Shown here: piece by piece, positions 15,478 to 21,731 of the stretch
Layout of the letters: every line of letters begins with the position of its first letter
Position numbering within the stretch: position 1 is the first letter of the stretch
Assembly (NCBI GenBank): GCA_001275005.1
Contig: JWZX01002312.1
Coordinates: 1-21,731 of the forward strand
Direction of reading: 5' to 3'
Length of the DNA stretch: 21,731 bases
Source of the DNA: Chrysochromulina tobinii
Taxonomy: Eukaryota; Haptophyta; Prymnesiales; Chrysochromulinaceae
The notes under the pieces: model-generated
Told to the model about the DNA's origin: nothing
Seen by the model: only the letters and a program-made list of their open reading frames with translations
The model's database searches: none
Made by a program: the position numbers and the translations under genes

Positions 15478-18400
15478 ATGAAGCCTTCGTCTGTGAAGAT
15501 GTCGATGTCACGCGCCACGCTTCTCGGTACCGGCGACGACGGCACGACGCCCTGCGTCCTGCTCGAGGACGGCAAGCGGCGGCTGCTCATCAACGCGTCG
15601 GAGGGCTTGCAGCGCTTATCGTTTGAGCACGCGCTGCGATTGCACAGAGACCTCGACGCCGTGCTGCTCAGCTCGCTGGCGCCGACGGCCGTCGCGGGGT
15701 TGCCCGGCCTGCTGCTGCTCATGGGTGACGCTGGCGTGGCGAGCGTGCACGTGCTCGGGCCGATTGGAACAGCATCGTTAGTCCGCTCGTTCAGCGCGTT
15801 CGTGCAGCCGCGCACGCACATCCTCGTGAGTGAGCTCACTGGAGACGAGGTCATCTCGTGGCGTGGACACACAGACATCTTTGGCCTTCCGCTCGAGCGC
15901 GGCGCAGCGCACGAGGCGCAAGCGTGTGCAGCTGGGCGCTGGATCACGGCCAACGGCGGTTGTTTCCCGCACCGCACCGGCTTGTTGCCTCGTTTGGCCG
16001 ACGAGCGCATGCTGCCAGTCAAGCGTCGGCGCGACGACGCCGCCGTCGACGAGGTCGCGCGCGAGCTCATCGACGCAAACGAGGAGGAGGAGAGCGAGGA
16101 CGATTCCTCCGACGAAGACGGCACGAGCAGCGACGCGAGCAACGACACATCGAGCTCATCCGCTGGCGCCGCCGCCGCTCCGCCCGCCAACACGAGCGCC
16201 GCCGTTGACGAAGTTGACGAAGCCGCACTGTTCGAGCAGATGGTGGGCAGCTCGACGCTCTCTGCCCCCTTGCCTTGCATGCAAGTGCCCACCACGGCGC
16301 GCCCGCCCTCTTTCCCACAGGTGGGCAGCTCGACGCTCTCTGCCCTGCTCATACGGCGCGCGCGCGCCGACCCGGCGCTTCGTCAACGGCTGCTTGCTCA
16401 GTGGCTGGGAGCGCGCGTGGCGCTCAGTACGGCGCCTCGGCCACCGGAGACGAGCACCGCGAGAGGCGCCGAGATGAGCACCGCAAGAGGCGCCGAGATG
16501 AGCACCGCAAGAGGCGCCGAGATGAGCACCTCGGAAGGCTTGGGGCATGATGGGAGCGCCGAGATGAGCGCGAGGGCTGAAGAGGGTCGCGGTAGGGCAG
16601 GCGTGAGTCAAGGTGCCGGTAAGTTGGCCGCTGCCTCGCACACGCCTGCGCACAGGGAGCAGGCGCCTCCCTGTGAAGACATCTTCATTCACAGGGAGCA
16701 GACTGTGAAGACGCCTCCCGCCATCGAGCTCATCAAGCTGCCGTGGGCCGCATCGAGAGACGGCGGCGGCGGTGGGGACGGCGGCGGTGGGGACGGCGGC
16801 GGTGGGGACGGCGGCGGTGGGGACGGCGGCGGTGGGGACGGCGGCGGTGGGGACGGCGGCGGTGGCCGACGGCGCGCGAGCACACGCCTCGCCTTCCTGT
16901 GCGTGCCCAACACGGCGCTATGCACGCCACCGACCACCACAGAGTCGGTCACCGCCGCGGCGATCCTCGTGAGTACCTGCCGCCACTTGGTTGAGCACGT
17001 GGCTCTCGCGAGCCACCCGCTGCTCCGCAGCATGCAACTGCCTTGCAGCGGCGGCAGCAGGAGCAGCAGCGGCAGCAGCAGCAGCGGTGAGAGCAGCAGC
17101 AGCAGCGGCGGCAGCAGCAGCAGCAGCAGCAGTCGCCACGTGGGCGCCGTGATGGGCGCCGCATCTGCCTCGGCATCCTCCTTAGCGCCCACTATAGCGC
17201 CCACCTTAGCGCCCACCTTAGCGCCCACTATAGCGCTAGTCATCCACATGATCCCCGAGGCATTGGCCAAGCACGATCGGTACAGAGCATGGGTGCGCCA
17301 GCTCGGGGGCGCGGCACATGCGTTCCTGAGCGCCGACGCGCTGCCGTGGGCGCTGCCGACGGCGCCGTCGGCGGACAGTGGCGCAGATGGGCGCAGATCC
17401 CCACAGGTGCTCGCCTTCCACTGCCTCGCCAAGCATGCACGTGCTCACCACGGCGCCCGGACCCTTCCCCACAGGTGCTCGCCTTCCACGCAGCGGCGGT
17501 GCAGCGCGCGACGCTGCGGGTGGTGGCCGGCGAGCGCGCTTTCCCCACAGCCGCCACGCTCGCCGTCGAGGCGCGCGACTGGGCGTCGTCTCGGGCGGGT
17601 GCGGCGCCGTCTCGGGCGGATGCGGCGCCGTCTCGGGCGGATGCGGCGCCGTCTCGGGCATGCGAGGGTGCTTGTGGAGGAGCGCCGGAGCTCGCGGAGC
17701 TCGCTGCTCTCGGCTGGGGACCTCGCCAAGCATGCACGTGCTCACCACGGCGCCCGGACATTTCTTCACAGGAGCTCGCGGCTCTCGGCTGGGGCGAGGA
17801 GGCGGTGCGTGGGCGGCCGTTGATGGCATGGGCGCTCGGGGCAGCGCGTGCGACCCTCGACGTGAGTCGATGCGTCGAGGCGCCCGACGAGGATGCTATC
17901 CGCGCTGACGTCGAGGCCATCCTGACAGGAGGGGGGGGTTCCCCACAGGCGCACTCCGACGCTTTCCCCACAGCCGCGCTTTCCCCACAGGCGCACTCCG
18001 ACGCACTCATCGAGCCGCCGCCGCAGGGCACCGCTCGCCCCTGGGCACGCGATCGGCTGCTCGTTTGCATGCTGGGCACCGGTTGTGCCGTCCCGTCAAA
18101 GCACCGCGCGCCTGCCGCCATCTACTTGCACGCCTTCTCGCGCGGCGGCGTGCTCCTCGACGCCGGCGAGGGCTCATTAGGCCAATTACAAGCGCTGTTC
18201 GGCCCCGAGGGCGCACGTGGTGCACTGCGCGGCTTGAGTGCCATCTTCATCTCGCATCATCACGCTGACCATCATCTCGGCCTCATGAGGCTACTCGAGG
18301 TGCTTCATCTAATTGCCTCTGATGACGTATGATTGCCTCTGATGACGCCTGATTGCCTCTGATGACCTATGATTGCCTCTGATGACCTCTGATGACCTGC

Positions 18401-19762
18401 CTCATGAGGCTACTCGAGGTGCTTCATGAGCTACATCGGATTGTCTGATTGCCTCTGATGACCTCTGATGACCTGCCTCATCAGGTGCTTCATGAGCTAC
18501 ATCGGATTGCCTCTGATGACGTCTGATTGCCTCTGATGACGTCTGATGACCTGCCTCATCAGGTGCTTCATGAGCTGGATCTGCTTGACGCGGCCGCCGA
18601 GGCAGGCACACGTAGCACAAGTGACGGAGGCGTGACTGGGGAAGGAGGCAGGGCATGCGCCACGCCGTCGATGCTGCCGCCCCCTCTCCCGTGGCGACAC
18701 CCCATCCTCATCGTCGGCCCACGTGCTGTTGGCGCCTACCTCGCGGCACATACAGCCCTTCTGCCGCCCGCAGAGCGCCCACGCTTTCACTTTGAGACCT
18801 GTGCGGCCTTCAACGCTCCGCGCAGCGTCGGGCGCGCGCGGCTGCTCGGTGCCCAACACGGCGCGCTCGGCCTGGCGGCGGTGCGGTGCGTGCCAGTGGT
18901 GCACTGTGCGGACGCGTGGGGCGTCGTGCTGAGCAGTCACGACGGCTGGACGCTCGTCTACTCGGGCGACACCCGACCGTGTGAGGCACTGGTCGCCGCT
19001 GGGCAGGTACCGCTGATCGTCGGCCCCTCACCCAGTCCCAGCATGCAAGTGCTCAGCACGGCGCCCTCCCTCCCCACTCCCCACAGGGCGCGACGATCCT
19101 CATCCACGAGGCCACCTTCGATGACGACCTTGTCGACGACGCACGCGCCAAGCGCCACAGTACGCGCGCGGAGGCGCTCGACGTGGCGCGTAGGATGGGG
19201 GCGTACCGCACAATCCTGACGCACCTGTCGCAGCGCTACACGCGCGAGCGGCTCGTCGAAGCCGCTTCGATCCACGAAGGCGGCAATGGTACTACTCCCA
19301 AATATAGTCACGGCCATAGTAACGGCAACGGTACTACTCCTTCTTGCCTCGCCAAGCATGCACGTGCTCACCACGGCGCCCGGACCCTTCCCCACAGGAG
19401 GCAATGGCACTACTCCTTTGCCTTCCCCGCCGCCTTCCCAGGCGGCAGCAGCGGCAGCAGCGGCGGCGGCGGCGGCGGCGGCGGGCGGCGTCGCTGTTCC
19501 TGGCCATACGACCGGCGCTGTCTCGGGCGCTGTCGGTTGGGCTGATGAAGGCGGCGCGGGAGCGAGCGTCGTAGCGTTTGACCTGATGGCGTTCAATCTG
19601 GCCGACCTCGCGATGGCGCCGAGCTACACGCCGCGCATCTTGCACTTCTTCAGCGCAGAGCAGCGCGCACTGGCCGAGCAGCGCGAGGCGGATATGGCTG
19701 AGCAGATGGCGAGGAGCGTCCAGATTGAGAGGGAGCTCGCAGAGAGGCAGAGTACAATGTAG
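15478..19762 (+). CDS. tRNase Z, long form (ELAC2-type 3' tRNA endonuclease), seven-exon model
   Basis: Joining 15478-16242, 16321-17406, 17475-17696, 17772-18299, 18563-19006, 19087-19288 and 19398-19762 stays in frame and gives about 1203 residues, against about 826 for human ELAC2. It cuts the 3' trailer of precursor tRNAs in nucleus and/or organelles. The N-half (VLLEDGKRRLLINASEGLQR, VHVLGPIGTASLV) is the degenerate beta-lactamase domain of the long form. The C-half is catalytic: LLDAGEG (motif I), FISHHHADHHLG (motif II), VPVVHCADAWG (III), YSGDTRPCEAL (IV), LIHEATFDD, the HST loop in AKRHSTRAEAL, and ILTHLSQRY (V). All expected metal ligands are present. The PxKxRN loop reads PSKHRA, lacking the final Asn. 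The excess length is low-complexity insert (DGGGG, poly-Ser, LAPT and AAPSRAD repeats). Exon boundaries are inferred from frame and homology; the 17697-17771 segment may be retained. Confidence 0.85.
16243..16320 (+). other. Introner-like intron A of tRNase Z
   Basis: 78 nt, GTGGGC to CCCACAG, phase 0. Its first 25 bases (16243-16267) are repeated exactly as the first 25 bases of the next exon (16321-16345). The middle (CTTGCCTTGCATGCAAGTGC, then CCACCACGGCGC) is a diverged copy of the family core. The length is a multiple of three with no stop, so retention would also be in frame. Confidence 0.65.
16445..16530. repeat. 24-bp coding tandem repeat
   Basis: About three and a half copies of a unit encoding EMSTARGA (GAGATGAGCACCGCAAGAGG plus CGCC), nearly identical, in the linker of the tRNase Z N-half. 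A further isolated GCCGAGATGAGC occurs at about 16558. Confidence 0.9.
16757..16866. repeat. 15-bp coding tandem repeat (GGCGGCGGTGGGGAC)n
   Basis: Seven near-perfect units encode (DGGGG)n in tRNase Z. The G-rich strand could form G-quadruplexes. Confidence 0.95.
17041..17135. repeat. AGC/GGC trinucleotide repeat (poly-Ser/Gly)
   Basis: Interrupted AGC, GGC and AGG codons encode a Ser/Gly-rich stretch in tRNase Z, keeping frame. Confidence 0.9.
17183..17237. repeat. 12-bp tandem repeat (TTAGCGCCCACY-type)
   Basis: Four to five units encode LAPT/IAPT immediately before IALVIHM, the conserved strand of the N-half that follows. Confidence 0.9.
17407..17474 (+). other. Introner-like intron B of tRNase Z
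   Basis: 68 nt, GTGCTCGCC to CCCCACAG, phase 0. Splicing is needed to pass from reading frame 1 to frame 3 and gives SPQ then VLAFHAAAVQ. A 24-bp direct repeat (17398-17421 and 17466-17489) spans both splice junctions, each copy containing CCCCACAG followed by GTGCTCGCC. Bases 17422-17475 are identical to 19345-19398 of intron E. Confidence 0.8.
17588..17662. repeat. 21-bp coding tandem repeat
   Basis: Three to three and a half units of GCGGCGCCGTCTCGGGCGGA plus T encode AAPSRAD repeats in tRNase Z. Confidence 0.9.
17697..17771 (+). other. Introner-like segment C of tRNase Z, lacking a GT donor
   Basis: 75 nt ending TTCTTCACAG. Bases 17721-17759 are identical to the core of introns B and E. 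A 24-bp direct repeat with one mismatch (17696-17719 and 17771-17794, encoding ELAALGWG) brackets it. The position matching the acceptor offers GAGCTC, not GT, as the donor. The segment is a multiple of three without stops, so it may be a non-canonical intron or a translated 25-residue insertion. Confidence 0.5.
17939..18004. repeat. 24-bp direct repeat spanning CCCCACAG in tRNase Z
   Basis: TTCCCCACAGGCGCACTCCG plus ACGC occurs at 17939-17962 and 17981-18004, with another TTTCCCCACAG between. The 42-nt period keeps frame. It resembles the repeats around the introner-like introns but has no core and no GT, so it is probably read as protein (SPQAHSDA). Confidence 0.85.
18300..18562 (+). other. 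Repeat-inflated intron of tRNase Z
   Basis: 263 nt, GTGCTTCAT to CCTCATCAG, phase 0. Splicing joins MRLLE to VLHELDLLDAA and bridges two frames. The nine bases after the donor repeat the first nine of the next exon. The interior holds about ten copies of a CTCTGATGAC / GATTGCCTCTGATGAC unit. It also has two displaced copies of flanking exon sequence (18401-18439 and 18475-18505) that include GTGCTTCATGAGCTACATCG. Two internal acceptor-like CATCAG|GTGC sites exist. Confidence 0.8.
19007..19086 (+). other. Introner-like intron D of tRNase Z
   Basis: 80 nt, GTACCGCTG to CTCCCCACAG, phase 0, joining LVAAGQ to GATILIHEATF at a well conserved position. The core (CAGCATGCAAGTGCTCAGCA followed by CGGCGCC) is a diverged family member closest to A. 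No flanking direct repeat is evident, which suggests an older copy. Confidence 0.8.
19289..19397 (+). other. Introner-like intron E of tRNase Z
   Basis: Ends CCTTCCCCACAG at 19397. Two donors fit the frame (phase 1): 19289 (109 nt) and 19331 (67 nt), both reading GTACTACTCC. Three copies of GGCAAYGGYACTACTCC lie at 19282, 19324 and 19400, so donor and downstream exon are again duplicated. Bases 19345-19398 are identical to intron B. Confidence 0.7.
19438..19492. repeat. GCA/GGC repeat (poly-Ala)
   Basis: Interrupted GCGGCAGCA/GGCGGC units encode a run of about 14 Ala in the last exon of tRNase Z, just before the conserved C-terminal VVAFDLM segment. Confidence 0.9.
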
Positions 19763-19908
19763 CGGGGAGGCAACTCGCCGCGGCGGTGTGGTGTCTTGGT
19801 GACCGGTACATTGCTTTCAGCCTAGCTCAACGCGACACGGTTCCAAGTGTGACTCCGAGCTCTCCCGCTTGGAACGACGCGGCACTATGTAATTGTATCA
19901 AGTGTGAA

Positions 19909-19986
19909 ATGGACGCTCTGAATGCACTCGGCCTTGCTTACGGCTCCGATGACGATGAGGAAGATGAGGAGGAGATCGCAGCCCAT

Positions 19987-20027
<41 letters not shown>

Positions 20028-20514
20028 CGTGCTCGCGACGCTCCCAGCAGTATCGTTGCCCCCTCTTGCAGCCAAGGCAGGGTTGCCGGACGCAGCCGCC
20101 CTTGGCCTTCCAGACAAGGATGATTGGGAAGCCCACAGCGAGGAGGAGGAGGAGGCGCCGGCGCACGACCGCGTCGGCACCACCTACAATGCGGTCGCGG
20201 TGCCAAAGAGCATCGCGAGCGCGACGGAAGAGCACAACTACAAGGCGACAAAGGCGCCGCACTCGCGCACGAATGCAGGCGCAGCCGTGAAGGAGGCTCT
20301 CGCGAGCGTGGCTACCGTAGCAGCAGGCAGCAGCAGCAGCAGTAAAGGCGAGAGCGGCAGCGCCCCCGCCGCAGCTGGCAGTGGTGCAAGTGCATCAAAA
20401 CCAAAGGCACGCACCTCTGGCGGCATGCTGCTCCCTCCGCAATTGTCAGGCAGGCGCAATGTGACCACCGAGGAGCTGTCGAGCATGCGCACAGCGAAGC
20501 GGCACAAGCACTGA
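19909..20514 (+). CDS. Small acidic/poly-Gln protein with conserved-looking C-terminal motif, function unknown
   Basis: The start at 19909 gives 201 residues beginning MDALNALGLAYGSDDDEEDE. An upstream in-frame ATG at 19786 exists, but the Leu/Gly-Tyr-Gly-Ser-Asp start is typical of small nuclear proteins. After an acidic patch comes a run of 12 Gln, then Ala/Ser-rich disordered sequence. The C-terminus reads MLLPPQLSGRRNVTTEELSS followed by MRTAKRHKH: a PPQL-x-(G)R-x-NV-x-TE motif, seen in uncharacterised eukaryotic proteins, plus a basic tail that could serve as a nuclear signal. It lies 146 bases after the tRNase Z stop on the same strand. No catalytic domain is recognised. Confidence 0.6.
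19990..20025. repeat. (CAG)12 microsatellite, poly-Gln
   Basis: Twelve uninterrupted CAG codons. Pure-repeat status suggests a length-polymorphic locus. Confidence 0.95.
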
Positions 20515-20870
20515 TGAGGCAGCACCGCGACCCGTTGATCTATTTTCATCTCTCTCTCTTTCATGGTTGGACTAGTCCGCACACACGTGTCGCTCATCTC
20601 TCACGCCGCCGCTGCGCGTGGAAGGCGTGTTGTGGTGACTTTGACAACGAAGTGGATTTAAAGACCGGAGATATTTACAACAGTTTTACGGTATGGCGGA
20701 CCATTATATTTTTCTGATAGGTTGAGAATGTTCGTGTACGCCTCGGTGAAGAACGCACGTGATGCGTGAGCGAGCTCGGAGCAGAGTAGCGGAGAGGATG
20801 CGCTGTGGTCAGTGGTCAGAGAAGCCGATCACCCGATCTTTACACTCCCTCCACTCGAATACGGCTCCTG
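20515..20870. other. Convergent intergenic region, no gene seen
   Basis: Tail-to-tail gap between the small poly-Gln protein and the RPA34-like gene. It contains a CT-rich run (about 20546-20562) and an A/T patch (20700-20716). No coding or RNA signal was recognised. Confidence 0.5.
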
Positions 20871-21516
20871 CTACTGCTTCTTGGCTGCCTTGGCTGCCTT
20901 ACGCGCCGCCTTGGCCGCCTTCCGCGCGGCCTCAGACTCCTCCTCGCCAGCGGCCGCCGCATCCGCGCTGCTGCTGCGCTTCCGGCCAGCGCCGCCGCCA
21001 CTAGCGTCCGCGATGCTGCCAGAGGCCGGCGCCGGGGCCGGCGGACGCGGCGGCGGCACAGCGCCGCCGCCCATGAACATGTGGCGCAGCCGTAGGTCTT
21101 TCTTCTGCGGGACCGGTGGCAGCTGCGGGTCTGGCGGTGCCTCCTCTGACGCGGCCGCTCCCGCAGAGGCTGCTGAGACGCTGGACAGAAAATTGGCGGG
21201 CAAAAGTCTTGCCAAGCGCGTATCGCTGCTTCTTCGCATGTGGAAAGGCCGCGATGAGCCCGTGGCTTTCTTCCTGCGGCGTCGGGCGCAGAACGAAGCT
21301 CGTGCCGTTCGCGGCGACTGTGGCCATGCTCGCACTGCCGCTGCTGTTCAGCGCCTCGGCGATGTCGAGGGTCGCACCGTGCAAGCGCGCGGCATCGAAG
21401 CCGGGAGGCGTGCGAATGATCCACAGCTCCGCGTTGCCGGAAGTGACGTCAGCGTGGTCAAAACCCAGCCCGCTGGTTGTGCCGACTGGCGTCCAAGCCG
21501 CGTGCGACGAGGCCAT
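20871..21516 (-). CDS. RNA polymerase I subunit RPA34/CD3EAP-like, two exons
   Basis: Exon 1 starts MASSHAAWTPVGTTSGLGFD at 21516 and contains NAELWIIRTPPGFDAARLHG, the opening strand of the RPA34 dimerisation domain (compare ELWLIRAPxxF). It then has SFVLRPTPQE and KTFARQFSV, the usual end of that domain. The frame then degrades. A 64-nt GT-AG intron (21123-21186 in window coordinates) moves to the frame encoding LPPVPQKKDLRLRHMFMGGG and a basic tail (EAARKAAKAARKAAKAAKKQ) ending at 20871, 193 residues in all. RPA34 pairs with RPA49 as a TFIIF-like module of polymerase I in the nucleolus, and Lys-rich tails are typical. An acceptor 18 bases further on (giving 82 nt) is also in frame. It is divergent from the gene at 21630. 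Confidence 0.6.
21123..21186 (-). other. Probable intron of the RPA34-like gene
   Basis: 64 nt on the minus strand, GTCCAGCG to ACCCGCAG. The frame change between the conserved domain and the Lys-rich tail requires removal of 1 mod 3 bases; this choice matches the 64-80 nt intron sizes seen in tRNase Z. An assembly frameshift is the alternative. Confidence 0.45.
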
Positions 21517-21629
21517 CGCACCTGTATTCCCGATTAGGTAAACCTCACGCGCACGCCCGCCTCTCCTTTAGTTAGCTTCATTGACGTTCAACACGGCGCG
21601 TGCGTTGCGCTTGCAGCACGCGATCGAGA
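21517..21629. promoter_or_regulatory. Short bidirectional promoter region
   Basis: 113 bases between the divergent starts at 21516 (-) and 21630 (+). No recognised motif. Confidence 0.35.
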
Positions 21630-21731
21630 ATGGCCCCCACGAAACGCCCCCACGGCGCTCGCGAGTACGAGCTGCTGCAGCCGAGGCCGCTGCCAATAGC
21701 GGCCCCATTGGTACTACTGGTATACATTCGG
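21630..21731 (+). CDS. Start of an unidentified gene, runs off right edge
   Basis: An ATG in good context (GAGAATGG) opens 34 codons to the window end without a stop: MAPTKRPHGAREYELLQPRP, then LPIAAPLVLLVYIR. A basic, charged start followed by a hydrophobic segment suggests a membrane protein with its first helix beginning at the edge. Too short for a family call. Confidence 0.4.
   Translation, partial: MAPTKRPHGAREYELLQPRPLPIAAPLVLLVYIR

Noticed and set aside
15351-16352. 333-codon minus-strand frame opposite tRNase Z
   Set aside because: Ser/Arg/Pro-rich mirror of the GC-rich coding strand, with no family resemblance; the plus strand carries the clear tRNase Z N-half.
16619-16694. GTAAGT donor with TTCATTCACAG acceptor, 76 nt, in tRNase Z
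   Set aside because: The consensus is good and CACAGGGAGCAG is duplicated around it. However, removal shifts the frame, and only the unspliced frame stays open through the following conserved region. Left as exon.
16689-17432. 247-codon minus-strand Pro/Leu-rich frame
   Set aside because: Its sequence is the complement of the GGCGGCGGTGGGGAC and AGC repeats; it is a repeat artefact.
18310-18560. Regular short repeats considered as a CRISPR array
   Set aside because: Units are directly tandem with no unique spacers, and they lie within an intron of a eukaryotic gene.

Overview
The window is nuclear DNA of a GC-rich, gene-dense microbial eukaryote, most likely a photosynthetic alga with a red-lineage complex plastid. 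Evidence: short GT-AG introns; a nuclear gene for photosystem I PsaK whose N-terminus reads as a signal peptide plus transit peptide; RING-CH, SIAH-type and tRNase Z-long genes; long coding microsatellites; and gene spacing of a few hundred bases. A haptophyte fits best (fungal-type Zn2Cys6 factor, presequence style, abundant low-complexity inserts). A pelagophyte or another ochrophyte is not excluded.

Layout. Left edge to 1298: a divergent pair, an FCP1/SCP-like phosphatase running off the left edge (-) and psaK (+, one intron). 2017-8425: a RING-CH protein with an apparent interrupted YqgE/AlgH (DUF179) domain (-), a PC-esterase-like SGNH protein (-), and divergently a glycosyltransferase-like protein (+). 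9510-11996: a possible ciliary microtubule inner protein (-) and divergently a SIAH-type RING ligase with a long acidic tail (+). 12634-15346: a Zn2Cys6 regulator (-) and a 2-oxoglutarate/Fe(II) oxygenase (-). 15478-20514: a multi-exon tRNase Z long form (+), then a small poly-Q nuclear-type protein (+). 20871-21516: an RPA34-like RNA polymerase I subunit with one probable intron (-). A further gene starts at 21630 and runs off the right edge (+). Genes alternate between divergent pairs with short shared promoters and convergent pairs with gaps of 0.4-1.1 kb.

The most unusual feature is the tRNase Z gene. Five of its intervening segments share one short sequence family (a core around GCATGCACGTGCTCACCACG followed by a pyrimidine-CACAG acceptor). 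Two copies are identical over 54 bases although about 1.9 kb apart. Three or four of them are bracketed by 19-25 bp direct repeats in which the start of the intron copies the start of the next exon. A sixth intron (18300-18562) has the same logic and is inflated by nested duplications of its flanking exons. This looks like recent intron gain, either by introner-type insertion or by duplication of AG|GT segments, caught in one gene. No copy was seen elsewhere in the window.

No operon-like or defence system was seen. Apart from their arrangement, the other genes are housekeeping or regulatory: transcription (FCP1-like, RPA34-like, Zn2Cys6), tRNA processing, ubiquitin ligation, glycan modification and photosynthesis.
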